Shown here piece after piece: positions 25,283-34,203 of a stretch of DNA of 64,000 nt. The number at the start of each line of letters is the position of its first letter. Positions within the stretch are counted from its first letter, which is position 1. The DNA lies in assembly GCF_000966195.1 (NCBI RefSeq), contig NZ_LAHL01000025.1:1-64000 (forward strand), in the 5' to 3' direction. The position numbers and the translations under genes were made by a program. This DNA is from Domibacillus robiginosus. GTDB lineage: Bacteria > Bacillota > Bacilli > Bacillales > Domibacillaceae. Below the pieces are notes generated by a model. It searched no databases. It had not been told where the DNA came from and worked only from the letters and a program-made list of their open reading frames with translations.

Positions 25283-26689
25283 CTATATAAGATCCTTGGC
25301 ATACCAATGCTCAGGAATAATATCCTTTTCCAACGCTAAAAGTTCTTCAATGATTTGATCGGCATCCGCAATAGAGTTAACGAGAGGATCAGTAAGCATA
25401 GCTCTTCTAAGTTTCTTACGGTCACCTTCCACAACGGCTTCCACTGTTAATTCATGTGTATCCAGGACTAGCTCCTGCATGCCGCGAATTCCACGAGGCA
25501 TCTCACCAACAGGTAAAGGCTTTACTCCATCCATAGTGACCTCACATAACAGTTCAAGGAATGAATCATCGTTCATATTCGTTACTGCACCTTGATTAAG
25601 AGTATTAATGTAGAACGGCTTCCCTAATCCGCCCACCATATTTTCAATAATGTCTGTCGCATGATCCGGACCAAATGTATTCATATACTCACTGATGGGT
25701 ATTTCACCGCTTAGGAAACCATCAACTTGCCGCCACATCTCATCATGGCGCTTATAACGGTCTTCCGTTTCCCAAATTGATAATGGCGGTATCATATCTT
25801 CCAGCTTGCCCAGCCCTTGCCAATAAGGAACATACTCCTTTGTATGAGCAGTACAAGTTGGAATATGGCCAAAAATGTCATACAGTTGATGGCTGATTGC
25901 ATCATTATAAAGAGCCTTGGCACCTGTGTCACCACCTACTGTTTCCGTTTCCGCTGAACGCTTCAATGATTCAGCAATAATAGGAAGGACATCTTTTCTC
26001 TGATATTCCGCTTTTAACAGCCAGGTGAAGTGATTTACTCCGGCAATGCGCAAATTGAATTTACGGTCGATTTCTTCAGAATACTCACTTTTATCATTGA
26101 TAATCCCTGCTCGTTCAGCATAGATCATTTTCTTATGCGGCATATGATGCGAATCACATAAAGCAAAAGTCTTTAAATTCGGTGCATATCTTTTTAACGC
26201 CATTCCATTGACCGTCGACGGATTAATATAATTAATGACCCAAGCTTTGGGACAAATGTTTTCAATATCCTTTGCACACTCCATAATCATAGGAAGCTCG
26301 CGCATCGCTCGAAAAATCCCGCCTGGTCCGATAGTGTCACCAGAGCACATTCTTATTCCATACTTCTCGGATATCTCACAGTCTATTCCCCTGTACTGTA
26401 CCGTATCCTTAGCAAAACTAAGTACGACAAAGTCCGCATCTTGAAGAACTTGCTTGCGGTCAACTGACCCCTCAATCTTCAAATCGACTTGATTAGCATC
26501 GACTACCATTTTGGCTAAATCGACCAGCTTGTTTAACCGTTCTTCATTTGTATCAACTAAAGCTAAAGTACCTTTGTTTAGATGTTTAGAATGTACCATT
26601 TGCCAAATACACTGGCGACCGAAAAACAAACTCCCTGCTCCTAACACGACTACCTTAGGCTTCTGAATCGTAATAGAAATCTCCTCCAA
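25283..26689 (-). CDS. GH4 alpha-galactosidase/glucosidase-type enzyme
   Basis: A 468-residue family 4 glycosidase, which cleaves glycosides by an NAD+ and Mn2+ dependent redox-elimination mechanism. Visible elements are the Rossmann motif VVLGAGSLFFG, YINPSTVNG, the metal ligands Cys in ALCDSHHMP and His in GVNHFTW. The sequence is nearest to the MelA-like branch, which acts on unphosphorylated alpha-galactosides or galacturonides. No transporter or PTS gene is linked. The longest frame starts with TTG 26689, but GGAGGAG covers the codons right after it and the best-spaced initiator would be ATT 26674, six bases downstream, so the start is uncertain. A divergent AraC regulator probably controls it. 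Confidence 0.85.
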   Translation of the reverse strand: MEEISITIQKPKVVVLGAGSLFFGRQCIWQMVHSKHLNKGTLALVDTNEERLNKLVDLAKMVVDANQVDLKIEGSVDRKQVLQDADFVVLSFAKDTVQYRGIDCEISEKYGIRMCSGDTIGPGGIFRAMRELPMIMECAKDIENICPKAWVINYINPSTVNGMALKRYAPNLKTFALCDSHHMPHKKMIYAERAGIINDKSEYSEEIDRKFNLRIAGVNHFTWLLKAEYQRKDVLPIIAESLKRSAETETVGGDTGAKALYNDAISHQLYDIFGHIPTCTAHTKEYVPYWQGLGKLEDMIPPLSIWETEDRYKRHDEMWRQVDGFLSGEIPISEYMNTFGPDHATDIIENMVGGLGKPFYINTLNQGAVTNMNDDSFLELLCEVTMDGVKPLPVGEMPRGIRGMQELVLDTHELTVEAVVEGDRKKLRRAMLTDPLVNSIADADQIIEELLALEKDIIPEHWYAKDLI

Positions 26690-26849
26690 TTCATTTGTTA
26701 TCTGTAATTATAGAAAACGAATACAAAAGTGGAAATGCAAGAGAGTAAGCATTACATGTCAAATAGTAATATTTTATAATTCATATAAATTTATATAAAA
26801 TAATAGATAAACAAGAATATGTCTAAAAGTATGAGGAGTGGTCTCACCG

Positions 26850-27686
26850 ATGGATAGTTTAGATATTTTTAACGAACTTTCAGAACTCATCAAGATCCGA
26901 CTAAATTCTTGTAGTGAAGTTGCACATCCCAAAAGTTGGATTGAGAGAAGACAACATAAGGATTATGACTTATGGTGCATTCAAGAAGGACGGATTGAAA
27001 TTCGTATTCAAGAAAAGGTATATCTCGCTTCTGAAGGAGATTTGATTCTTTTCACTCCAAAGATTTCCTATACTGCTACAACCCTGAGTACCGGTTGCAA
27101 ATTTATATTCACACACTTTGATCTTAGCCTCGGGGATCACTTTCAAATACTAGACAATTTTCAGCTGTCTGGCATTATTAGTAGGACGCTTGTTGAAGAG
27201 GAGATTCGCCTTTTTTTGGATACGTATGACCAATATAAGCATAGTGCTCCAATGTCAGGAATTCGTTTGAAAGGATGTTTGACGATTTTAATCGCCAGGA
27301 TTATGGAACAGTACAGTCGCAAACAATATCGAGGGGAATTCATGCATGATCCAACTAATCAGAAGTTGACCATGGATTTGGTTAAGCTTCAGCCTGTATT
27401 TGATTTTATCCATGAACGCATTCATCAAACCATTCGAGTTGAAGAGATCGCTGCAGTAGCGGGTATGTCGGAGAAGTATTTTATCTTTTATTTTAAGAAA
27501 GTTCTTGGTCTGACACCAGGACGCTACATTTATCAATTGAAAATGAACCGGGCTCGAGAATTATTGTACCTTAAACGCTATTCAATCCAGCAAATTGCAA
27601 GTATGCTCGGATACCCTGATCCTTATACTTTCTCTAAAGCGTTTAAGAAATATTATAAAGTGCCGCCTTCTAAGTTTGTTTGGTAA
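26850..27686 (+). CDS. AraC-family regulator divergent from GH4 gene
   Basis: A 278-residue regulator with an N-terminal cupin-like sensor domain (about 20-110, WCIQEGRIEIRIQEKVY) and a C-terminal pair of helix-turn-helix motifs: IRVEEIAAVAGMSEKYFIFY and YSIQQIASMLGYPDPYTFSK, ending KKYYKVPPSKF. The cupin probably binds a sugar. ATG 26850 lies 11 bases after GAGGAG; an upstream GTG overlaps that site and was rejected. It is divergent from the GH4 gene over 160 bases of very AT-rich DNA, so it likely activates the glycosidase in response to its substrate. Confidence 0.85.
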   Translation: MDSLDIFNELSELIKIRLNSCSEVAHPKSWIERRQHKDYDLWCIQEGRIEIRIQEKVYLASEGDLILFTPKISYTATTLSTGCKFIFTHFDLSLGDHFQILDNFQLSGIISRTLVEEEIRLFLDTYDQYKHSAPMSGIRLKGCLTILIARIMEQYSRKQYRGEFMHDPTNQKLTMDLVKLQPVFDFIHERIHQTIRVEEIAAVAGMSEKYFIFYFKKVLGLTPGRYIYQLKMNRARELLYLKRYSIQQIASMLGYPDPYTFSKAFKKYYKVPPSKFVW

Positions 27687-27761
27687 GTTTAAATATTCTA
27701 TTTATGGACATTATTACCTACCTTTCTACAACTGTAAGTCTCTGAAAAGATCTATCGATGA

Positions 27762-28481
27762 ATGAAACTAAAGGAATCCAGTCAGCGCCGAGTTTCCTTA
27801 AAGGAAGTCGCAAAAATAATTGGCCGCTCTGTTTCTACAGTCCATGCGTATGGTAAGTTAGGAGGCCATCAAGGTCTGCTTTTTTCTTAAGAAGAAATTG
27901 AACATTGATTGAAATCATGCCTGAAATAACGCAAGCCTTAACCTTAAACCAGGTGGCAGAGTACCTGCAGACGAGCCGGAATTTCATTGCGGCTTATAGT
28001 AAAGAAGGACCCGCTTCTAAAGGACAAGTGAAAGGCCGTACCATTCCCCTTATGCAAGAAAGTAATTTAAAAAAATTCAGTGAACTGCACGAAAAGAAAA
28101 TTTGCAAAGACCGGCTTTTACAGCGGCAATATTACAATAAAAAAGCCAAAGAATCCGTGTGCCAGCGCTTTTCTTTCCCCTTCTATCCCGAAAGGAAAGC
28201 AACTGGGATGCAAACGTTTAAGGGACTGGTACTTTAAGGATCGATGGATGATTCACATGAAAGATGCCCGATTAAATGGTGCCTCGGTTGAGTTAGCGGA
28301 CTTTGTTAAACGGTCGACTAAACAAGGTTGTGTGCGGTATATTCGGGAATATGAGACGCTTAGTATTGAATCCGAGGAGGAATTGCCTTCGGTTTTCCTG
28401 TCCCTCGATATTAAGGATTGGCTACGTAGATCGTTGAACAAGTATATAAATGTGAGCAAGGCCGTATTAATCATTTTCTGA
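27762..28481 (+). pseudogene. Two-HTH excisionase-like protein, decayed copy 1
   Basis: Reading through several stops and shifts gives VSLKEVAKIIGRSVSTVHAY, then TLNQVAEYLQTSRNFIAAY and, downstream in another frame, MKDARLNGASVELADFVKR and YETLSIESEEELPSV. This is a protein with two MerR/excisionase-type helix-turn-helices and a C-terminal domain. It shares its whole order with the decayed copy at 39225-40000, and lacks an inner segment of about 120 bases that copy 2 keeps. At least a TAA in the first domain and two frameshifts disrupt it. Confidence 0.7.
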
Positions 28482-28791
28482 CAAGCAGATATGACTTTCC
28501 AAAACAAGCATTCATTCATTTAAAGAAAAATATACTGATTTATGGGTATTATATAAAAAACAACTGGAAAGTCTACAAACCACCACAAGCCATTTGACTA
28601 TTAGCTTCATCTTGTACAGGTCGATTTCGGCGGGAGGCTAATTGATAAAAAATATTTTAATCCTTAAGGGCTTTACATAGGCAGTTGATCACGAGAAGTG
28701 ATCTTTATATATAGAAGAAATTTTATACCTGCACTGCGCTTGATTTAGGCACAGTAAATATTTATAAAATAACAGAAAGGGGATGCTTCTA
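28482..28791. other. Intergenic region
   Basis: No gene or clear signal seen, apart from the GAAAGGGG ribosome site of the next remnant near the end. Confidence 0.35.
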
Positions 28792-29105
28792 TTGGCAGAC
28801 TTAGGCTTATTACTTATTCGTGCTATGATTGGCTTTGCCTTTATCTTTTATGGAACACAGAAATTATTTGGATGGTTTGGAGGCTATAGGATAAAAGAAA
28901 CTGGGGGATGGTTAATTTCGACGGAAATCCTTTTTATTCTTGGTTTCTTCTTACCGCTTGGTGCAGCACTGATTACGATCATGGCGATGAGCTCTATCGT
29001 AAAAATACATGGTCAAAAAGGCTTTTAAAAGACAGTAGGAGAACATTCTATACCAGCGATGTACAATATATGAACGCTGGCTGTGCAGCTAGACATGCTG
29101 AAGAA
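28792..29105 (+). pseudogene. DoxX-family membrane protein with internal deletion
   Basis: TTG 28792 after GAAAGGGG begins [20 protein letters not shown], followed by [18 protein letters not shown], the conserved DoxX start. The sequence then jumps to [20 protein letters not shown] and IHGQKGF, so about 20 residues (normally a second membrane helix region) are missing, without a frameshift. A TAA follows GF, where intact proteins continue, and more DoxX-like coding (KTVGEHS) remains after it. DoxX proteins are small quinone-linked or redox-related membrane proteins; this copy is probably inactive. Confidence 0.65.
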
Positions 29106-29165
29106 ACAGTAACAGAACAAAATATATAGTGAATGCAATTAATTAATAACATGATCGTGATTAAC

Positions 29166-29210
29166 AAAAAAGCTGTAGAGATTTCTCAGAAATCAACTAC
29201 AGCTTTTTTT
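29166..29210. terminator. Terminator between DoxX remnant and FAH gene
   Basis: AAAAAGCTGTAG and CTACAGCTTTTTTT, with A- and T-runs on both sides, so it works in either direction. Confidence 0.85.
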
Positions 29211-29320
29211 GTTAGACAGTCGTGCTTACTATTGATAAATTATTTATGAAAAGATGTTTATTACCATAATAAGCTAACCCATTGTTAAATAGTAGCCCTT
29301 AGCTCGTGATACAGTGTTTT

Positions 29321-30118
29321 CTATTTTACGTAGTTACAAAGCTTGCCGATTTGCTCTACCTCAACCACTACAGTATCTCCCGACTTCATTGGGCAACTGC
29401 CAGAAGGTGAACCAGTAGCCAAAACATCCCCCGGCTCCAGTGTCATAACCTGTGAAATCCAACTGATAAGGAAAGGAATTGAAAGTGACATCTGATTCGT
29501 ATTACCGTCTTGTACGATTTTATCATTTAATGTTGTAATGATTCGTAAATTAGTCGGATCTATACCTTTTACAATACACGGACCCAAAGGGCCAAAGGTA
29601 TCAAAGCCTTTACCACGAGTAAACTGGGGATCGCTTTTTGTTAGATCTCTTGCCGTTACATCATTAAATATTGTACAGCCAAAAACATAATCCAACGCCT
29701 CTTCTACTTTTACATTTTTACCGCGCTTCCCAATAACGAGAGCCACTTCCCCTTCCATTTCCACCTGTTTGGTTAAGTCAATCGAGGGAAGAATAATTTC
29801 TCCTTGATCTGGAATGATGGAAGAGGCAGGCTTTAAAAACAAAAATGGTTCTTCAAGATTGGCTGTCCCGCCCGTTTCTTTTGCGTGTTCAACATATGTC
29901 CAGCCAAAATTAACGATTTTCGAGGGTACTACCGGCTCTAAAATCTTCACATCATTGTATTTAACTCTTGACCCATCATACTTTAATTCGCCGTTTACAA
30001 CTTCAGTGAAACTACTGGATAGTTGTAAAATGACTCCATCCTCAACAATGCCGTAATATATTTTTCCGTTATGTTGCTGGTAGCGAACTATCGTTTGTGT
30101 TTTTTGCAGTACCTGCAT
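29321..30118 (-). CDS. FAH-family hydrolase/decarboxylase
   Basis: A 265-residue fumarylacetoacetate-hydrolase-fold protein. Metal ligands appear in VEMEGEVALVIGK (E-x-E) and NDVTARDL (Asp), with KGFDTFGPLGP following, as in the bacterial/FAHD1-like group. Members cleave or decarboxylate beta-keto acids, including oxaloacetate, or catalyse keto-enol isomerisation. The gene lies 20 bases downstream of the dehydratase beta subunit, which would make oxaloacetate from tartrate, so an oxaloacetate decarboxylase or tautomerase role is attractive. This is inference. GGAGTT lies about 12 bases upstream of the ATG, a poor site, so translation may depend on coupling with the upstream gene. Confidence 0.83.
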   Translation of the reverse strand: MQVLQKTQTIVRYQQHNGKIYYGIVEDGVILQLSSSFTEVVNGELKYDGSRVKYNDVKILEPVVPSKIVNFGWTYVEHAKETGGTANLEEPFLFLKPASSIIPDQGEIILPSIDLTKQVEMEGEVALVIGKRGKNVKVEEALDYVFGCTIFNDVTARDLTKSDPQFTRGKGFDTFGPLGPCIVKGIDPTNLRIITTLNDKIVQDGNTNQMSLSIPFLISWISQVMTLEPGDVLATGSPSGSCPMKSGDTVVVEVEQIGKLCNYVK

Positions 30119-30138
30119 GGATATACCAACTCCATAAC

Positions 30139-30750
30139 TTATTTGATGAATCTTACCTGCTGACTGATTAACTCATATTGTTCTTCCTTCTTTTTATTGA
30201 ACTCTATCTTATTTTCTTCGAAGATGTTATTTCCTTCTGTATCAATGGAAACAATAAGAGGACCGAACTCATTCACTTCACATACCCAAAGAGATTCAGG
30301 CATTCCAAGGTCTTTCCAGTGCACTTCTTTGATTTGTTTAACACTTGTTGCAGCATAAACAGCATTTCCTGCTGGAAAGACGAGATGCAGAGCTTTATGA
30401 GTCTTGCATCCTTCTTCGGTGTTCTTCCCCATTCCGCCTTTTCCAACAATGAGTTTTACGCCTGTTTCTTCGATAAATTCCTTTTCGAACTTTTCCATTC
30501 TCATACTGGTTGTCGGACCAATAGAAACAATCTCATACTCTTCATTGCCAAGGTCTCTAACAATGGGACCCGCATGGAAAATAGCGTTACCCTTAAGATC
30601 TACAGGCAATGGCATTTTTTCTTCAATAAGTCTTCTGTGCGCAACATCCCTACAAGTAACCAGTGTACCGGTTAGGTAGATAATGTCCCCAATTTGTATA
30701 TCCTTAAGATCTTCATCTTTTATAGGCGTTGTTAATACCTTCTTGCTCAT
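30139..30750 (-). CDS. Class I fumarase/L-tartrate dehydratase beta subunit
   Basis: A 203-residue protein equal to the C-terminal domain of class I fumarases, the size of TtdB (about 200). Conserved features include [21 protein letters not shown] near residue 20-40, [18 protein letters not shown] and [12 protein letters not shown]. It pairs with the alpha subunit, which carries the iron-sulfur cluster, to hydrate or dehydrate hydroxy-dicarboxylates. It overlaps the alpha gene by four bases (ATGA), indicating translational coupling. Confidence 0.87.
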   Translation of the reverse strand: MSKKVLTTPIKDEDLKDIQIGDIIYLTGTLVTCRDVAHRRLIEEKMPLPVDLKGNAIFHAGPIVRDLGNEEYEIVSIGPTTSMRMEKFEKEFIEETGVKLIVGKGGMGKNTEEGCKTHKALHLVFPAGNAVYAATSVKQIKEVHWKDLGMPESLWVCEVNEFGPLIVSIDTEGNNIFEENKIEFNKKKEEQYELISQQVRFIK

Positions 30751-31658
30751 AGTGTTACCCCCTCGTGAGTATTAATTTCATAATTCAAATTACTATCAAA
30801 TGTAATTTTTCCTCGTCTATGGGACCAGCATCCTGTGTTAACGGCAACTCCAATAGTGGAAGGATGTCTAGCTGTATTGACCACATTCACACCCATAACA
30901 GATTTAGATCCCTTAAGTCCCTGAGGTCCAAGACCAATCGCGTTAATTCCATCCTCAAGAAGCCTTTCCATCGTAGCAGCATTTTCATTTTCGTTACGAC
31001 TTCCAACAGATCTCATAAGAGCTTTTTTAGAATTCATAGCGGCTGTTTCTACAGAGGTACCGACGCCTACACCCACAAGCAGTGGAGGACAGGCGTTAAT
31101 TCCATAACTGGTCATCCGATCGAGCACAAATTTTACAACGCCTTCATAGCCTTCACCCGGCATTAAAACGGTCGCGACTCCAGGAAGAGTACAGCCGCCG
31201 CCTGCCATATAAGTATAAATTTCCACCTTATCACTGTTTTCTTCAATCTCCCAGAAGATACTCGGTGAACCGTCACCGACATTCTTTCCTGTATTGTACT
31301 CATCAAATGTTTCTACAGAATTGTGTCGCAATGGCGTTTCTTGAGTTGACTTATACACACTATTCTTTAGAATACTATCTAACTGCCCAATCAGAGGGAA
31401 ATTCTCTCCGCACTTAACAAAAAACTGGAGAACACCTGTGTCCTGGCATGAAGGTCTTTTTAATTCAGAAGCTAGTTTCTGATTCTCAAACATTGTTTTG
31501 TAAATAATTTTAGCAAGGCGGTTATCTTCCTCCTCACTCAATTCCCTTAATTTATTTTCTACATCATCAGGAAGTTTGTAGCTGACAAGCGAAATAAATT
31601 TTGACATCAAATCAGTCATCTTTTCTTTTTGCTGCACCTTATCCATAGTAACGCTCAT
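30747..31658 (-). CDS. Class I fumarase/L-tartrate dehydratase alpha subunit
   Basis: A 303-residue subunit, the same length as E. coli TtdA, with three cysteines in the positions that bind the 4Fe-4S cluster: [14 protein letters not shown] and [10 protein letters not shown]. Catalytic SRNENENAA and GPQGLKG segments also match. It should dehydrate L-tartrate to oxaloacetate, or interconvert fumarate/malate or mesaconate/citramalate; the sequence alone does not decide. ATG 31658 follows AAAAGGAGAG; a longer frame of 24 residues has no site. The gene leads a three-gene operon. A cre-like sequence (31736-31749) lies about 80 bases upstream, suggesting carbon catabolite control. Confidence 0.87.
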   Translation of the reverse strand: MSVTMDKVQQKEKMTDLMSKFISLVSYKLPDDVENKLRELSEEEDNRLAKIIYKTMFENQKLASELKRPSCQDTGVLQFFVKCGENFPLIGQLDSILKNSVYKSTQETPLRHNSVETFDEYNTGKNVGDGSPSIFWEIEENSDKVEIYTYMAGGGCTLPGVATVLMPGEGYEGVVKFVLDRMTSYGINACPPLLVGVGVGTSVETAAMNSKKALMRSVGSRNENENAATMERLLEDGINAIGLGPQGLKGSKSVMGVNVVNTARHPSTIGVAVNTGCWSHRRGKITFDSNLNYEINTHEGVTL

Positions 31659-31735
31659 AATAACTCTCCTTTTTATCTTTAATTTTTTGTATAAAAACGG
31701 AAGTAACAGGGATATATTTACATAACCCAAAAAAA

Positions 31736-31749
31736 AGAAAGCGTTTTCA
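31736..31749. promoter_or_regulatory. cre-like CcpA site
   Basis: AGAAAGCGTTTTCA matches the CcpA consensus TGWAANCGNTNWCA except the first base. It lies about 80 bases upstream of the dehydratase alpha start, where CcpA could repress. Confidence 0.55.
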
Positions 31750-31872
31750 CAATAGACTTTCCTGCCTGATGCTTAAGCTAAATGAGCCAGTACATATAAT
31801 AATACTTTTTATTTCTTTTCGAATTCCTTCATCAGGCATAACAGCTAGATATAAACCACGTTTTTCACTCAT
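31747..31872 (-). CDS. 41-residue reading frame upstream of dehydratase operon
   Basis: ATG follows AGGAG with eight bases between, and the frame reads MSEKRGLYLAVMPDEGIRKE and 21 more residues. The start resembles the first strand and helix of 2H-phosphoesterase (LigT-like) proteins, but the His motifs are absent. It could be the remnant of a longer gene or a small leader gene of the dehydratase operon. The stop overlaps the cre-like site. Confidence 0.35.
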   Translation of the reverse strand: MSEKRGLYLAVMPDEGIRKEIKSIIICTGSFSLSIRQESLL

Positions 31873-32110
31873 CAATAAATCTCCTACACACCTCTTTTCT
31901 ATAAATCAATTTAATATGAATATCTTATGAGCTAATTATTAAATAATGAATACATTAAAGTCAATAGTTTAATTTATTTTAACAAAAAATATTTTTTAAG
32001 CAAACATACTCAACCCCTTCTATTCATTGAAAAATCAGTAATATATACATGTTTTCTTTATCTATTTATATCTCCACCTATAAAAAAATGAAATATTCTA
32101 AAAGTTCTGT
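31873..32110. other. Divergent intergenic region, minus side
   Basis: Very AT-rich, with no gene. The minus-strand promoter for the operon or small frame should be here, but I could not identify one with confidence. Confidence 0.3.
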
Positions 32111-32140
32111 TGACATCAACGTATACATTAACATACAATT
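32111..32140 (+). promoter_or_regulatory. SigA promoter of CitMHS carrier
   Basis: TTGACA (32111-32116), an 18-base spacer and TACAAT (32135-32140). The spacer includes GTATACATTAACATAC, a short dyad that could be bound by the GntR regulator encoded after the carrier. Confidence 0.65.
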
Positions 32141-32143
32141 TGA

Positions 32144-32184
32144 TCAATGGTACTCTATTGGTTTATTTTATTGCACCATTGATT
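32144..32184 (+). promoter_or_regulatory. Leader inverted repeat of CitMHS transcript
   Basis: ATCAATGGT (32144-32152) and ACCATTGAT (32176-32184) are exact complements and begin four bases past the -10 box, so the transcript start should fall in or next to the structure. The untranslated leader to the start codon is about 370 bases. Confidence 0.5.
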
Positions 32185-32512
32185 TAGGGATAAAGGGGTG
32201 ATATTGTTGAATACGCTTTCAAATAAATAATTTTCATTTGTGAGCTTCCTTAAGCCCGATAGGTTGGATATCAGGGAAATGGTCTATCACACAAAACAGA
32301 GGTACAAGGCCAAGGAAATCATTTGAGCAAAATTTCTCTTCCAGTTTATTCCCCTACATGGTACAACTTTTTTCGTATATCATAAGGGATGAACGTTTTT
32401 GTATGCGCTACCATTTCTATTTTTGCAGACTATTGTTTCTACATAAAACAACAGCTTAGAAATTAAAATGATAGATCATTTTGTTTCATCATTTCTATAG
32501 GAGGTGGTTTGT
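32185..32512 (+). other. Long leader before CitMHS gene
   Basis: Over 300 bases without a gene. A possible tiny frame (TTG AAT ACG CTT TCA AAT AAA TAA) follows AAGGGGTGA at about 32196. No known riboswitch pattern was recognised. Confidence 0.35.
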
Positions 32513-33877
32513 ATGTTAACAGTCTTAGCATTATTAATGATCACTGTATTCATTGTACTTCTCTCAAAAAATAAATTAACGGTATTCGGGGCGCTAACCA
32601 TTGTTCCATTTATTTTTGGAGCCATTGCTACCTTCGCAACGGGTGCTTCGTTTTGGGATCTCTTCGAATGGATTAAAGAAGGTATTTTATTTAGTGTAGA
32701 TGAAGAAACGGGAGAGGTTTCTACCGGGGTTATTTCACCCGCTATTGTGATTTTATTTGCGGTTTTGTACTTCGGTGTTATGCTTAACGTCGGTTTGTTC
32801 GACCCTTTATGCGAATTTTTTATAAAAAAAGCAAAAGGAGACCCATTGAAAGTGACGATGGCCACTGTTTTAACAGCGACAGTCGTCACAATGAATGGAG
32901 ATACGACTACCACGATTATTATTTGTGTGGCTGCTTTCCTTCAACTGTATAAACAAATGAATATAAAGCTCGTTTATTTAGCTGTCATTATTGTAACCCC
33001 TATCGGCATTTTTAATCAGCTGCCATGGGGTGGCCCAACGATTGCTGCAGCTACAGCCATGGATGTAAGTATCAGCGAATTATTTGCAGACCTGTTGCCA
33101 GGTATGCTGGTTGCTGAGGTGTTCGCCATTTCTATGGCTTATTTTATCGGTATAAAAGAAAGAAAGCGTTTAAAATTCGATCCTAAGACGGCTAAAGATA
33201 TTTCGCCAGAACAAATGGAAAGCATGTTAAACGCTATTCGATTAAAAGATCCTGAATTAAAGCGACCTAAACTATATGCGTTTAATTTGATTTTAACGCT
33301 TGTTATTCTAGCTATGCTGGTGATGGATATTGCACATGGCGGTGTTTTATTTGGGATAGGTGCCGCCATTGCCCTTACGGTAAACTACCGGTCTGCAAGT
33401 CTTATTAATGAACGGCTTGATGACCTGGCAGCAGATTCCTTAGCACCCGCTCTGGCCACTTTGGCTGCCGGGGTTTTCTCTGGCGTTCTAACGGGCAGCG
33501 GGATGTCAACTGCTTTAGCCACATCCATCACCGCTATGATCCCAGAATCTTTAGGCTCAAATATGGCACCCATCTACGCGTTAATTTCAGCACCTGCCAT
33601 TACATTTTTGCCGCAGGATGCTTTCTATTTTGGGATTGCCGGCGTTATGGCAGATGTTATGGGGCAATACGGAATTTCTCCAAGCGAAGCGGCTGTAGCT
33701 TCCATGGTGGGGCAGGCATTCCGTCTTATTTCACCCGTTATTCCAGCTCTATATATGTTAGTGGCTTCTACAGAGACAAATTTTATAAACTTCCAAAAAA
33801 CGTATATTATGTATGCCTGGCCCATTGTGTTTATATACCTGGGGGTTTATGTATTAACCGGGGCATTACCGATCTAG
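32513..33877 (+). CDS. CitMHS-family organic-acid transporter
   Basis: A 454-residue carrier with about 12 helices. It has the citrate-Mg2+:H+ / citrate-Ca2+:H+ symporter pattern: MNGDTTTTIIICVAAF, NQLPWGGPTIAAATAM and GSGMSTALATSITAMIP. CitM and CitH in Bacillus carry metal-citrate complexes; other members carry different hydroxy acids. Given the adjacent dehydratase and GntR regulator, tartrate or a related acid is plausible. ATG 32513 is preceded by GGAGGTGG; a three-codon extension overlaps that site. It is divergent from the dehydratase operon, followed by a terminator and the regulator. Confidence 0.85.
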   Translation: MLTVLALLMITVFIVLLSKNKLTVFGALTIVPFIFGAIATFATGASFWDLFEWIKEGILFSVDEETGEVSTGVISPAIVILFAVLYFGVMLNVGLFDPLCEFFIKKAKGDPLKVTMATVLTATVVTMNGDTTTTIIICVAAFLQLYKQMNIKLVYLAVIIVTPIGIFNQLPWGGPTIAAATAMDVSISELFADLLPGMLVAEVFAISMAYFIGIKERKRLKFDPKTAKDISPEQMESMLNAIRLKDPELKRPKLYAFNLILTLVILAMLVMDIAHGGVLFGIGAAIALTVNYRSASLINERLDDLAADSLAPALATLAAGVFSGVLTGSGMSTALATSITAMIPESLGSNMAPIYALISAPAITFLPQDAFYFGIAGVMADVMGQYGISPSEAAVASMVGQAFRLISPVIPALYMLVASTETNFINFQKTYIMYAWPIVFIYLGVYVLTGALPI

Positions 33878-33956
33878 AAAAAATTCTTTTTAAGAATTAT
33901 GTGTGGGCCGCTATGATAGAAAATCTGTTCAAAGTTAAAGCAGAAGTATAAAAAGA

Positions 33957-33993
33957 AGGCTGGGGGTTTTCAAAAAACTCCCCAGCCTCTTTC
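33957..33993 (+). terminator. Terminator after CitMHS gene
   Basis: AGGCTGGGG and CCCCAGCCT with a 14-base loop, followed by CTTTCCTTT. Confidence 0.8.
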
Positions 33994-34203
33994 CTTTATA
34001 AGAGATTTTTAACATTTGAAAATAATGTTTTAGCAATAAGAATCCAGTTCTTATGTTGCTCAATTCACTTATTTGACATTGTTCACTTTAGTTTACAAAC
34101 TGAAAAGGGACGCCTTTATTCTTTATAGATCCGTAAAATAGTGATAGAACCGTCATTGATTAAATGATAACTTGATGAATAAAAAATGGATTAGGTGATA
34201 GAA

